In this document: one piece after another, positions 8,046 to 15,851 of the stretch
Numbering within the stretch: the stretch's first letter is position 1
How the letters are laid out: every line of letters starts with the position of its first letter
NCBI RefSeq assembly: GCF_023823125.1
Contig: NZ_CP090949.1
Span: 2,566,001-2,630,000 of the forward strand
Reading direction: 5' to 3'
Length of the DNA: 64,000 nucleotides
Origin: Erythrobacter aurantius
Lineage (GTDB): Bacteria > Pseudomonadota > Alphaproteobacteria > Sphingomonadales > Sphingomonadaceae
Position numbers and translations under genes: made by a program
The notes under the pieces: generated by a model
Seen by the model: only the letters and a program-made list of their open reading frames with translations
What the model was told of the DNA's origin: nothing
The model's database searches: none

Positions 8046-9110
8046 TCAGAGCCGCTCGCACACCGCCGTGCCGATCGCCTCGGTGCCATGTTCGCCGCCC
8101 AGATCGCGGCCAAGGAAACCATCGGCCAGGGCGCGCTCCACCGCTGTCTCGATCCGCTTTGCCTGATCGTCCAGCTTGAACGAATAACGCAGCATCATCG
8201 CGACCGAGAGGATCGCCGCCGTCGGGTTGGCCACGCCCTGCCCGGCTATATCGGGCGCGCTGCCGTGGATCGGTTCGTACATGCCGAACATGCCGTATTC
8301 GGTGCTGCGTTCTCCCAGAGATGCGCTGGCCAGCAGACCAATCGAACCGACCGCCGCGCTGGCGAGGTCGGACAGGATATCGCCGAACAGATTGCCCGTA
8401 AGCACCACGCCGAAACTGCCGGGATGGCTGATCAGCTGCATCGCCGCGTTGTCGACATACATGTGGCTGAGCGCGATGTCGGGATGCGCGCCTGCCGCCT
8501 CGATCACGGTATCGCGCCACACCTGGCTGGTTTCGAGCACGTTGGCCTTGTCCACGCTGGTCACGCGCAGCTTGTTGTTGCGCGCCCGCGCGGTGCGGAA
8601 CGCGATCAGCGCGATGCGGCGCACCTCGGTTTCGGAGTAGTTCATCATGTCCCACCCCTCGCGCGTGCCGTCATTCGCCATGCGCACGCCCTTGTCGCCG
8701 AAATAGACGTCGCCCGTCAGTTCGCGCACGATGATGAGATCGAGTTCCCGCGCGATTTCCGGCTTGAGCGGAGAAAGGTGTTCAAGTCCCGGAAACACCT
8801 TGGCCGGGCGCAGATTGGCGAACAGGCCCAATTCCTTGCGCAGGCCCAGCACCGCCTGTTCGGGCCGCAGGTGCCGATCAAGCTTGTCGCACGAGGGATC
8901 GCCCACCGCGCCGAACAGCACCGCATCGCAGGAACGCGCGATGGTCAGCGTTTCTTCGGGCAGCGGATGGCCGTGGCGCTTGTAAGCGACGCCGCCGACA
9001 TCGCCTTCGAACATGATCAGGCCCGGCAGGCCCAATGCTTCGAGCACGCGCACCGCTTCGCGTGTCACTTCGGGGCCGATCCCGTCGCCGGGCAGAACTG
9101 CGATCTTCAC
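8046..9110 (-). CDS. leuB: 3-isopropylmalate dehydrogenase
   Basis: LeuB (354 residues) oxidatively decarboxylates 3-isopropylmalate in leucine synthesis, with NAD and a divalent metal. Visible family motifs are LPGDGIGPEV at the N-terminus, RELTGDVYFG, the Lys-Asp pair region SVDKANVL, metal-site aspartates in GDILSDLASA, and the NAD loop EPIHGSAPDIAG. The start is GTG 9110: GGGAGG lies just ahead inside the recO stop region and the protein then begins VKIAVLPGDGIG as expected. An upstream ATG would add nine unlike residues. Coupled to recO with a 4-bp gap. Confidence 0.95.
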   Translation of the reverse strand: MKIAVLPGDGIGPEVTREAVRVLEALGLPGLIMFEGDVGGVAYKRHGHPLPEETLTIARSCDAVLFGAVGDPSCDKLDRHLRPEQAVLGLRKELGLFANLRPAKVFPGLEHLSPLKPEIARELDLIIVRELTGDVYFGDKGVRMANDGTREGWDMMNYSETEVRRIALIAFRTARARNNKLRVTSVDKANVLETSQVWRDTVIEAAGAHPDIALSHMYVDNAAMQLISHPGSFGVVLTGNLFGDILSDLASAAVGSIGLLASASLGERSTEYGMFGMYEPIHGSAPDIAGQGVANPTAAILSVAMMLRYSFKLDDQAKRIETAVERALADGFLGRDLGGEHGTEAIGTAVCERL

Positions 9111-9114
9111 GTGG

Positions 9115-9720
9115 TCATCCTCCCACCATCCGCGCAAGGCGTTCGCCCAGCGTCACCCTTGCAGCCATAACATCGCGGGCGCGACCATCAAGCAGGTGAT
9201 CGCGGATCGGACGATGAAGCTGGCGGAATGCCTGAAACTGCGCGTCGAAATCCCCCGCCATGTCGGGCTTTTGCCCGCCATACCCCAGCTCGCCCAGCAG
9301 CATCGCCTCGTATGCGACCATGGCGGGCAACCATCCGCGCGCAGACGGGGCATGGCAGATCGCGGTCAGCAGCGCGTCGAGCGCGGAATAGAGCGCGGGG
9401 TAAGGATTGCGTTCGGGCAGCGTGCTGGCGGTGAGCGCGCAGGCCCACTGGATCGCGCTCGCGGGCAAAGGCTCGGTCATCCACGGAGCGCGGCTTTCGC
9501 TGAGTTCGAGCCGGGCAAACGGCAGCTGGCTGTCGGAGCGGGCGCGCAGTTCCACCTCCACCGCGTTGCCGGGGATCATCACCGGGCGCAATTGCCGCCC
9601 TCGCCCACCCGCGACATAGCCCGCGACAAGGCCATATTCCTCGGTCAGCAGCCGCGCGATCGCGGCGCTTTCGCCGTGGGCACGCGATGCGATGAGGATT
9701 GCGGGCGCGGAAAGGTTCAT
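9115..9720 (-). CDS. recO: DNA repair protein RecO
   Basis: RecO (201 residues) works with RecF and RecR to load RecA on SSB-covered single-stranded DNA. The N-terminal OB-fold region (PAILIASRAHGESAAIARLLTEEYGLVAGYVAGG) matches the family well. The protein is short compared with the usual 230-250 residues and lacks the C-terminal four-Cys zinc motif of many RecO proteins; only two isolated Cys are present. leuB follows at once on the same strand, with its ribosome-binding site in the recO end. The S9 peptidase lies upstream. Confidence 0.9.
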   Translation of the reverse strand: MNLSAPAILIASRAHGESAAIARLLTEEYGLVAGYVAGGRGRQLRPVMIPGNAVEVELRARSDSQLPFARLELSESRAPWMTEPLPASAIQWACALTASTLPERNPYPALYSALDALLTAICHAPSARGWLPAMVAYEAMLLGELGYGGQKPDMAGDFDAQFQAFRQLHRPIRDHLLDGRARDVMAARVTLGERLARMVGG

Positions 9721-9740
9721 CTGCCTCCCCCGTCGCCTGA

Positions 9741-11729
9741 TTATTCCCCTTGGGCAAGCCCCAGTTGCGCTTCGATGAATTCAGCCTGCTTGCGGAAATA
9801 GAACAGCTGGTTGGCCAGCTTGCGCCAGCCGTGGCCTTCGTCCGGGATGCGGATGAAGGGTGCCTCCACCCCGTTGGCGCGCAGCGTCTTCACCATCACC
9901 TCGGTTTCGTAGATGTCGATGCGCGGGTCCATCACCCCATGTGAGAACAGCACCGGCACGGTGATCTGGTCGGCTTTGCGGATCGGCGAATTGACGCTGT
10001 AGAAATCGCGCCAGCGTTGTTCGGTGATGTCGCCATATTCGATCCGGTCGGCCGCTTTCAGCGATGGCGAGGCAACCTCCAGCGCGGTGACCCAGTCGGC
10101 CACACCGTAAAGCGAGACACCGGCGGCAAATTCGCCCGGATATTCGGCCAGCACCGCATTCACCGCATAGCCGCCATAGGAACCGCCCATCACCGCCGCA
10201 CGATCACCGTCGATCAGCCCGTCAGCCGCCAGCGCCGCCTTCAGATCGACCAGATCGCTGATCGAATCGAGCCGCTTTTCCCGGTCGTCGAGGGTCGAAT
10301 AGGTCCGGCCCAGCCCGGTCGAACCGCGCACATTCGGCTGGAACACCGCCACGCCGCGCGCGACGTGATATTGCGTTACCGGATCGAACGTCGCCATCGA
10401 TTGCCCCGAAGGCCCGCCGTGCACGTCGAAAATCACCGGAGGGGCATCCGCGCCCTTCCCTGCGCCTTCGGGCAGATACAGCAGACCCTGCAATTCCACC
10501 CCGTCACGCGCCGGATAACGCACCACCTGCGGCCGCACGAGCCGGGCGGGATCGAGCCCGGCAAGGTTCGCGGCAAAGACTTTCTCGCCCGTCCCTTCGA
10601 CCGGGTCGATCATCCAGATTTCACCCGGCGTCTGCCAGCCGTTGACCCGCACCATCAGCATCGGGTCCTCGTTGCCTTCGCAGTCGAGCTGGTATTTGCC
10701 TTCGGGCAAGGCAGGCACGGGCAGATCGCTGCCATCACCCGCATTGCGCAGCCGCAGCGTGTCGAAGCCGTCGCGGTTTTCGGTGTAGGCGATGATTTCC
10801 CCGTCCGCGCCGCAGACCTCGACATTCTCGACATCGGCGTCGGACGGCTCGACCATCTGGAATTCGGCTTCGTCAATCCGATAGACCGTCAGCGCGCCGA
10901 ATTCGCGGCCGACATTGGTGGAAAAGGCAAAGGCGCTCGAATCCCCTTTCCAGGCAAAGCTGCCGAGCGTGTGGCTGGCACGGTCCTCAACCGTAGGCTT
11001 GGAGATCGTGGTCATCTCCTTGGTGGCGAGATCGAGGAGGTAGAGATTGTCGGCATCCTCGCCCACCGTCTCCGTCACCAGCGCGTATTTGCCGTCAGGC
11101 GAGATCGAGCGGGCGGCAAGGCCCAGTTCGCTTTCGACGATCAGCTCGCTCTCACCCGACATGGTGCCGCGATAGATGTCGAACACGCCCGTTCCGCGTG
11201 CGGTGGAGGCGTAGACGAAGCTGCCGTCGGCGGCGAAATCGCCGAAGATGCGGAAATCGCCGCGCGCTGCGGGAAGCACTTCGGTTTCGGTGCTGCCGTC
11301 GGGCGTGATGGTGAAATAGCCGGGCTGTTCATTGCCGTCGCGATCAGCGGAATAGAACAGCGCCGATCCGTCTGGAGTCCAGCGCGGGGCGAAAACGCCG
11401 GTCTTGAACGTCACCTGCCGGGGCTGTCCGCCGGTTGCAGGCATCACCCACAATTCGCTTTCCCCGGTCACGTCCCAGGCGAAGGCGATGGTTTTCCCGT
11501 CGGGCGAAAGATTGGCCGCACCCGGTCCGGTGGCGAGCAGATAGCGCGCAATGTCAGCCGGATATTCGCCCGCGCGCCCGATGGTGATCGCGCCGCCGTC
11601 CGGCTCCATCGCCTCGATCGACATGTCCGCGCCCTTGGCCCCGCCGAATGTCTCTTCCTGCGCATGGGCATGGAACGGCGCGAAGGCCGCAAGGGCTGCG
11701 GCGGACGAAAGCAGGACGGTGCGAAGCAT
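9741..11729 (-). CDS. Secreted S9 family (prolyl oligopeptidase-type) serine peptidase
   Basis: The 662-residue precursor has a signal peptide ending near AHAQ (residue 24). Residues 60-390 contain repeated beta-propeller-type segments (SPDGKTIAF, SPDGKYALV). The C-terminal alpha/beta-hydrolase carries the triad Ser517 (GGSYGGYA), Asp601 (VMDPRID) and His633 (DEGHGW). These enzymes cut short peptides, often after Pro or at acyl-amino ends; here the place is the periplasm or outside. AAGAGG lies ahead of ATG 11729. Close in type to DPP-IV-like or acylaminoacyl peptidases; exact specificity cannot be read. Confidence 0.92.
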   Translation of the reverse strand: MLRTVLLSSAAALAAFAPFHAHAQEETFGGAKGADMSIEAMEPDGGAITIGRAGEYPADIARYLLATGPGAANLSPDGKTIAFAWDVTGESELWVMPATGGQPRQVTFKTGVFAPRWTPDGSALFYSADRDGNEQPGYFTITPDGSTETEVLPAARGDFRIFGDFAADGSFVYASTARGTGVFDIYRGTMSGESELIVESELGLAARSISPDGKYALVTETVGEDADNLYLLDLATKEMTTISKPTVEDRASHTLGSFAWKGDSSAFAFSTNVGREFGALTVYRIDEAEFQMVEPSDADVENVEVCGADGEIIAYTENRDGFDTLRLRNAGDGSDLPVPALPEGKYQLDCEGNEDPMLMVRVNGWQTPGEIWMIDPVEGTGEKVFAANLAGLDPARLVRPQVVRYPARDGVELQGLLYLPEGAGKGADAPPVIFDVHGGPSGQSMATFDPVTQYHVARGVAVFQPNVRGSTGLGRTYSTLDDREKRLDSISDLVDLKAALAADGLIDGDRAAVMGGSYGGYAVNAVLAEYPGEFAAGVSLYGVADWVTALEVASPSLKAADRIEYGDITEQRWRDFYSVNSPIRKADQITVPVLFSHGVMDPRIDIYETEVMVKTLRANGVEAPFIRIPDEGHGWRKLANQLFYFRKQAEFIEAQLGLAQGE

Positions 11730-11826
11730 GAAGGAACCTCTTGCGGCTGATACGACAGGCCGCAGAGATTATAGGATCGGTGTGGGTTGGCAATCCTGCG
11801 CCGCAGGGGGCGAGGTTCGCGCGGGC

Positions 11827-12075
11827 TTACTTGCCCAGCTTTGCCTCAAGCGCGGCCAGCTTGGCTTCGAGAGCGTCGGCCTGTTCGCGCGCCTTTTGCG
11901 CCATCGCCTTGACCGTCTCGAATTCCTCGCGGGTGACGTAATCCATGCCGCCCATCGCCTCGCGCAGTTTTTCACGGGCGTTCTCACGCGCTTCACGCGT
12001 CATGCCGGCCATGGTGCCTGCCGCGCTGTTGGCGAGTTTTACGAAGTCGGCGATGATCGGGTTTTCGCTTTGCAT
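11827..12075 (-). CDS. ubiK: Ubiquinone biosynthesis accessory factor UbiK family (YqiC/BMFP)
   Basis: An 82-residue protein starting at ATG 12075 (MQSENPIIADFVKLANSAAG). The amphipathic N-terminal half (IADFVKLANSAAGTMAGM) binds membranes, and the C-terminal half is a coiled coil of EEFETVK...ALEAKLAALEAKLGK. This two-part plan is that of UbiK/BMFP, which in gammaproteobacteria assists aerobic ubiquinone synthesis with UbiJ. The frame is open to 12144, but the added residues do not fit the family. No obvious ribosome-binding site. Lies between tspO and the S9 peptidase on the same strand. Confidence 0.88.
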   Translation of the reverse strand: MQSENPIIADFVKLANSAAGTMAGMTREARENAREKLREAMGGMDYVTREEFETVKAMAQKAREQADALEAKLAALEAKLGK

Positions 12076-12154
12076 GGTGGTTGATTTGGTCGCGCAGGGA
12101 CGATTTGTCCAGTCCCAAACGTCGCCAATGCGGCGCAAGGGCAAGCGTGAAAAA

Positions 12155-12703
12155 CTAAAGCTCTATCCGCTCCACCGCGCCTTCTTCCGCATGGGTTCCG
12201 CCATCGGGGTTTTCGACGATGAACTGGTAATTCAGAACCGTCGCGAAACTGGCCCATGCGAGATAGGGGATCAGCAGCAAGGCCGCGACCCGGCGTACCC
12301 GCCAGAACACCGCGATCACCGCGATCAGCGTTATCACGGCGTAGATCAGCACATACAGCCCGCCCCACATGTTCTGCATGCCGAAGAACACCGGGGTCCA
12401 TGCCAGATTGCCGATGAAATGGATGGCGAAGACGATGATCGCCACGCCGCGTCCGGCCGCGCCCCATGCGCTCACCACCAGCGCCAGCGACAGGCCGATC
12501 ATCACGTACAGGACGCTCCAGACGATGCCGAACCACATGGTGGGCGGGAAGATCGCCGGCTTTACCAGCCCCTGGAACCACGCGGTTTGCGGGCTGCCGA
12601 ATTGACCGGCGGTAAAGCCCAGCAGGACGATGAGCGGCACCAGGAACAGCGCCCAGCGCAGGAAACTCGCCCGCAATTGCGCTTTCGAAGCAAGAAAGTT
12701 CAT
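12155..12703 (-). CDS. tspO: TspO/MBR family protein
   Basis: A 182-residue membrane protein with five helices: Pro-rich WFQGLVKPAIFPPTMWFGIVW, NLAWTPVFFGM, and YLAWASFATVLNYQFI, the conserved helix-5 motif of TspO. Members bind tetrapyrroles and modulate pigment, oxidative-stress or sterol-related processes; the role here is not clear. The start is supported by AGGAGA 6 bases ahead. The upstream 370 bp to the next gene is non-coding and must hold its promoter. ubiK is 79 bp downstream. Confidence 0.93.
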   Translation of the reverse strand: MNFLASKAQLRASFLRWALFLVPLIVLLGFTAGQFGSPQTAWFQGLVKPAIFPPTMWFGIVWSVLYVMIGLSLALVVSAWGAAGRGVAIIVFAIHFIGNLAWTPVFFGMQNMWGGLYVLIYAVITLIAVIAVFWRVRRVAALLLIPYLAWASFATVLNYQFIVENPDGGTHAEEGAVERIEL

Positions 12704-13074
12704 CGTCTCTCCTGACCGGTATGGCGCCGGGGGCGCCGTTCCGGATGATCGTCAACCCGTCTTGATTTCGGCGCGCCCGATTCGGCGGCCCTTTTCATGC
12801 GGATGGCGATACACCAGCGGCGATTTTGCGCAAATTGCCCAAGGGCGGCTATCCATAACGGGACACAAACCTACGCAATTTTCGGTATAGAAACCCGCCA
12901 ATTCCGCGAAACATCATTAAAGGCATTCGTGCTTTCGCGTCATTGTGATAGCGTCGCCACATTCTTGCCGTGATTCGGGGCGCTTTTCGGCAGGAACTTC
13001 CACTCGCGCGCCTCACTCAACCAACTGGCACCGCGCTTTGCAAAAGGTGCGATGCCGATGAGGGGAACTTTTTA
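12704..13074. other. 371-bp intergenic region between divergent tspO and the Cys-rich lipoprotein gene
   Basis: It carries both divergent promoters and is AT-richer around 12850-12960. A GGCGCC-ggg-GGCGCC palindrome (12723-12737) follows the tspO start side. No confident -35/-10 pair or supported ORF is seen; an upstream in-frame extension of the lipoprotein lacks a signal sequence and is not accepted. Confidence 0.6.
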
Positions 13075-13329
13075 ATGAAAAAGACCAACTTTGCATCGCT
13101 GCTCGCCGTTTCGGGTGGCCTCGCTCTCGCAACCGCTGCTTGCTCGGCTCCGGCTGAAGAAGCTGCAACCGACGCAGACACCACCGCTGTGGCTGAGTGC
13201 GCCGCTGCTGGCTGTGAAGCTGCTGCTGAAGGTTGCGAAGCTGCTGCTTGCTGTGCAGCTGAAGGTTGTGAAGCTGCTGCATGCTGCGCCGCCGAAGGCT
13301 GCGAAGCTGCTGCTTGCGAAGCTGCCTAA
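13075..13329 (+). CDS. Small Cys-rich repeat lipoprotein, function unknown
   Basis: The 84-residue precursor starts at ATG 13075 after GAGGGG. The lipobox ATAAC puts the lipidated Cys at residue 23. After an acidic Ala/Glu/Thr linker, the rest is built from an 11-residue unit AAEGCEAAACC, present two full times plus partial copies, giving ten further Cys in 42 residues with no Trp, Phe, Tyr or Met. The GC-Ala-Cys-Cys pattern suggests binding of soft metals or a redox buffer on the periplasmic face, but no known metallothionein or family is recognised. A good terminator follows, so it is probably a single-gene transcript. Confidence 0.75.
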   Translation: MKKTNFASLLAVSGGLALATAACSAPAEEAATDADTTAVAECAAAGCEAAAEGCEAAACCAAEGCEAAACCAAEGCEAAACEAA

Positions 13330-13356
13330 GCTTACCGACGCAAAAGCGTTTTCATG

Positions 13357-13392
13357 CGACCGATGGCAGCCAAGGTTGCCATCGGTCGTTTT
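13357..13392 (+). terminator. Intrinsic terminator of the Cys-rich lipoprotein gene
   Basis: A 12-bp perfect stem (CGACCGATGGCA / TGCCATCGGTCG) with an 8-base loop is followed by TTTT, 27 bp after the stop codon. Confidence 0.9.
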
Positions 13393-13393
13393 G

Positions 13394-13435
13394 ATTCAGG
13401 CCCGATGATTCAGGCCCGGTGAGTCAGGCCCGCTG
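13394..13435. repeat. Three tandem copies of a 14-bp unit GA(T/G)TCAGGCCCG(A/G/C)T
   Basis: Units at 13394-13407, 13408-13421 and 13422-13435 differ at only two positions. They lie just past the terminator and before an AT-rich promoter region; length-variable in principle. Confidence 0.8.
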
Positions 13436-13475
13436 ACTTCGAAAAATCCAAACTGTTTGATCCAAATCACTGTAA

Positions 13476-13496
13476 CTTAACAAAGGTTCTGTTAAG
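13476..13496. promoter_or_regulatory. Inverted repeat CTTAACA-N7-TGTTAAG ahead of the gene at 13507
   Basis: Perfect 7-bp arms with a 7-bp spacer, ending 10 bp before the start codon. It looks like a regulator-binding site or a 5'-UTR hairpin. The TTAA elements are 11 bp apart, so it does not fit the CtrA site TTAA-N7-TTAA. Confidence 0.5.
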
Positions 13497-13506
13497 CCCC
13501 GCGCCC

Positions 13507-14163
13507 ATGACCCCAGTCGAAGCAGCTCACACCGTAATCGAAACCATCACCCAGATGGCGCAGGAGCGTAAACCGCTCATGCTGCGCGTCGTGCCCGAAG
13601 ACGGCGCGAAGTTCTGGAAGCACTATCCGGAAAAGGACGCGCGCGACAAATTCTGCAAATCGCGCTGGTATTACCATGTCCATGCCGCCGGCAACCGGGA
13701 TACGGACGAACACGGCCATTTCCACCTGTTCCTCCACCGCACCCAATTGCCCGAAGGGCTGGAGCCGAAAGTGTGGCCGCCGCTGGGCGAAAAGGCCAAG
13801 GCGCACGTCACCCATCTGATCGCCCTGTCGATCGACACGCAGGGCATTCCGCGCAGCTGGTTCACCGTGAACCACTTCGTGACCAATGAATTCCTCTATC
13901 CCGCCGATGTGATGATCGAGCACCTGCCCGACTTCAACGTCGATCACACGGCGGAGGATGATCTGGTCAACCGCTTCGTCACCGCGATGGTGGCGCTTTA
14001 TCGTGACGAGATCGCCGAACTGATCCGCGAACGCGATGCGCGGCAGGCCGAACTGGTCGCCGAATTCGGGGACAAAGCCTACACCAAGGCAAGCGGGGTC
14101 GAAGTGCTGTCCCAGATCCCGATTGATCTGGACGCGAAGCTTTCGAGCATCGACTTCGGCTGA
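13507..14163 (+). CDS. Conserved uncharacterised protein (resembles DUF6969)
   Basis: A 218-residue soluble protein without signal or membrane segments. Its centre holds a His-rich run, WYYHVHAAG...HGHFHLFLH (about residues 54-77), then HVTHLIALSIDTQGIP and NHFVTNEFLYPAD, which look like strands of a metal-binding or small-molecule-binding fold. It resembles the alphaproteobacterial family annotated DUF6969; I recall that family but cannot confirm it here. The ribosome-binding site is poor. The inverted repeat just ahead suggests regulation. Converges with tlyA, 2 bp between ends. Confidence 0.75.
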   Translation: MTPVEAAHTVIETITQMAQERKPLMLRVVPEDGAKFWKHYPEKDARDKFCKSRWYYHVHAAGNRDTDEHGHFHLFLHRTQLPEGLEPKVWPPLGEKAKAHVTHLIALSIDTQGIPRSWFTVNHFVTNEFLYPADVMIEHLPDFNVDHTAEDDLVNRFVTAMVALYRDEIAELIRERDARQAELVAEFGDKAYTKASGVEVLSQIPIDLDAKLSSIDFG

Positions 14164-14165
14164 CC

Positions 14166-14921
14166 TCAGCTTCGCTTTGCACTCACCAGAAACTCCACGT
14201 TGCCCTGCGGGCCGGTGATCGGGCTTTCGACGATCCCTTCGATATCCCACTCAAGCCCTTGCAGCCATTGGGAAACCTCGTCGCACACGCGGCTGTGCAA
14301 GGCCGCGTCGCGCACCACTCCGCCCTTGCCTACTTCCTCGCGAGCGACTTCGAATTGCGGCTTGATCAGCGCGACCAGACGGCACTCCCGCGCCGCCAGC
14401 GCAAGCGGAACCTCCAGCACTTTGGAAAGGCTGATGAAGCTCGCATCGCAAACCACCCAGTTGCAATCGCGGGTGATGTGATCGCGGGTGAGGATGCGCG
14501 CACTGGTCTGTTCCAGCACCGTGACGCGTTCATCCTGCCGCAGTTTCCACGCGAGCTGGTTCGTCCCCGAATCCACCGCGAAGACATGCTCCGCCCCGTG
14601 GGTGAGCAGCACATCGGTAAAGCCGCCGGTCGAACTGCCGACATCCATCGCTACCGCGCCTGCCGGATTTAGGCCGAAGTGTTCGATCGCATGCGCCAGC
14701 TTGATCCCGCCCCGGCTGACCCAGGGATGATCGCGCCCGCGCACTTCCAATGGCGCATCCTCGGCGATCTGCTGCCCCGGCTTGGCAATCTTTTCCTCGC
14801 CCGAAAAAACCAGCCCCGCCATCACCAGCGCCTGTGCGCGGGTGCGGCTTTCGGCAAGGTCGCGTTCGACCAGCAGGTGATCGACGCGCTTCTTTTTCGA
14901 GGATTTCGCAAGCTTGGTCAT
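14166..14921 (-). CDS. tlyA: TlyA family rRNA (cytidine-2'-O)-methyltransferase
   Basis: The 251-residue protein has an N-terminal S4 RNA-binding domain (KRVDHLLVERDLAESRTRAQALVMAGLV) and an FtsJ-like methyltransferase domain with the SAM motif AMDVGSSTGGFTDVLL and the KDKE-type residues (WVSRGGIKL, DASFISL, IKPQFEV). TlyA methylates 16S and/or 23S rRNA and affects capreomycin sensitivity; it is also described as haemolysin-like. ATG 14921 is preferred to 14957 because the extra 12 residues would cover the divergent gene's 5' region. Only 34 bp separate it from the divergent lipoprotein start. Confidence 0.92.
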   Translation of the reverse strand: MTKLAKSSKKKRVDHLLVERDLAESRTRAQALVMAGLVFSGEEKIAKPGQQIAEDAPLEVRGRDHPWVSRGGIKLAHAIEHFGLNPAGAVAMDVGSSTGGFTDVLLTHGAEHVFAVDSGTNQLAWKLRQDERVTVLEQTSARILTRDHITRDCNWVVCDASFISLSKVLEVPLALAARECRLVALIKPQFEVAREEVGKGGVVRDAALHSRVCDEVSQWLQGLEWDIEGIVESPITGPQGNVEFLVSAKRS

Positions 14922-14955
14922 GGACGCTTCAGCCGTTAGCGCGCATTTATGCGGC

Positions 14956-15558
14956 ATGAAAGCCGTCTACGCCCGCACCGCCGCCGCCCTTGCCCTGACA
15001 TTCGGCCTTGCCGCTTGCGTTTCCGCGCCCCCGCCCGCGCCGACACCCCCGCCGGTGGTGCGCCCCGCTCCGACCCCGACACCCACGCCCGCGCCGCCGC
15101 CCGTGGTGCAGGAACCGCGTTATGACAATTACCTCGACGCGCCGCAGACGCCGGGCGACTGGCGCTATTTCGCCAACCGGTTCGGATCGCGCGCGGTGTT
15201 TGTCGGACCCGGAGACGAGGCACTATTCGTGATCACCTGCGCCGGCCCGCGCAATCCCAACATACTGATGGATCGCGCCACCACCGGAGAAGGGCCGCGC
15301 GCAATGAAGATCACCACCGAAACGCGCAGCACCCAGCTGGCCGCGGTGGCGCGGCCGCGCCGCACCGGCCTGACCAAGGGGATGGAAGTGTGGGAAACGA
15401 TGCCCGGCAGCGCATCGGTGACGATCGCGGGCAACGATCCGCTGCTCGACGCGATGGCGATCACCAAGGGCCGCTTTGCCGTGGAGATCGAAGGCGAGCG
15501 CACGCTCTACCTGCCCGCATGGGTCGAAGTGAGCCGGGTGATCGAGGATTGTAGGTGA
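14956..15558 (+). CDS. Pro-rich-linker lipoprotein, function unknown
   Basis: A precursor of about 200 residues starting at ATG 14956. The signal peptide ends in LAAC (lipidated Cys near residue 21), followed by a Pro/Thr linker of about 30 residues and a 150-residue C-terminal domain (DWRYFANRFGSRAVFVG...FVITCAGPRN...LYLPAWVEVSRVIEDC). The linker suggests a domain held away from the membrane, perhaps through peptidoglycan. Two Cys in the domain could form a disulfide. Conserved sphingomonad-type lipoprotein, but no function is recognised. Divergent from tlyA. Confidence 0.85.
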   Translation: MKAVYARTAAALALTFGLAACVSAPPPAPTPPPVVRPAPTPTPTPAPPPVVQEPRYDNYLDAPQTPGDWRYFANRFGSRAVFVGPGDEALFVITCAGPRNPNILMDRATTGEGPRAMKITTETRSTQLAAVARPRRTGLTKGMEVWETMPGSASVTIAGNDPLLDAMAITKGRFAVEIEGERTLYLPAWVEVSRVIEDCR

Positions 15559-15642
15559 TTTGAACTCACCCTCCCCACCCGATTCTATACGTTAATATCC
15601 ACAGGGTTGTGCGCAGCCTTTCCACATCCTGCCAACAGGCAC

Positions 15643-15670
15643 GAAAAACGCCCGGGGTTTCCCCTCGGGC
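15643..15670 (-). terminator. Terminator-like hairpin on the minus strand, no assigned gene
   Basis: Read on the minus strand: GCCCGAGGGG, loop AAA, CCCCGGGC, then GTTTTTCG. The stem has one small bulge. No minus-strand gene lies directly upstream, so it may end a small RNA, or serve as a stabilising hairpin for the lipoprotein mRNA on the other strand. Confidence 0.45.
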
Positions 15671-15721
15671 GGCGGCGCGGCGCGTGTGGCGCAACAGCAG
15701 GCAAGTATGACGTGGGAAAAC

Positions 15722-15727
15722 TATAAT
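15722..15727 (+). promoter_or_regulatory. Perfect TATAAT -10 box candidate for the small-ORF transcript
   Basis: Lies 115 bp before the ribosome-binding sequence, in a locally AT-rich patch. No good -35 hexamer sits 16-18 bp upstream, so confidence is limited. Confidence 0.35.
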
Positions 15728-15836
15728 TCAAGTCTTGTGTATGCGGCCCCAACGACTCAAATGTGTGCATGAGGCCAGCGGCGAACGCGGCTCTCGGCCC
15801 CCGGTGATACGGTTTGGGTCTTGGCACACAAGCGCG

Positions 15837-15850
15837 AAAGGAGGTGATCC
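15837..15850 (+). promoter_or_regulatory. Extended Shine-Dalgarno AAAGGAGGTGATCC
   Basis: All 14 bases are complementary to the conserved 3' end of 16S rRNA (GGATCACCTCCTTT). The core GGAGG is 7 bases from ATG 15852. The match does not continue into the rest of 16S or the spacer, so this is not an rRNA gene fragment. Confidence 0.85.
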
Positions 15851-15851
15851 G

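Noticed and set aside
10017..11750. 577-codon plus-strand frame opposite the S9 peptidase
   Set aside because: Antisense to a gene with all catalytic motifs; composition is typical of a shadow frame.
13476..13496. CtrA binding site
   Set aside because: The two TTAA elements are 11 bp apart and inverted; CtrA needs TTAA-N7-TTAA in direct orientation.
15837..15850. Possible 16S rRNA gene fragment
   Set aside because: Only 14 bases match the complement of the 16S 3' end and neither side continues into rRNA or spacer sequence; an extended Shine-Dalgarno explains it.
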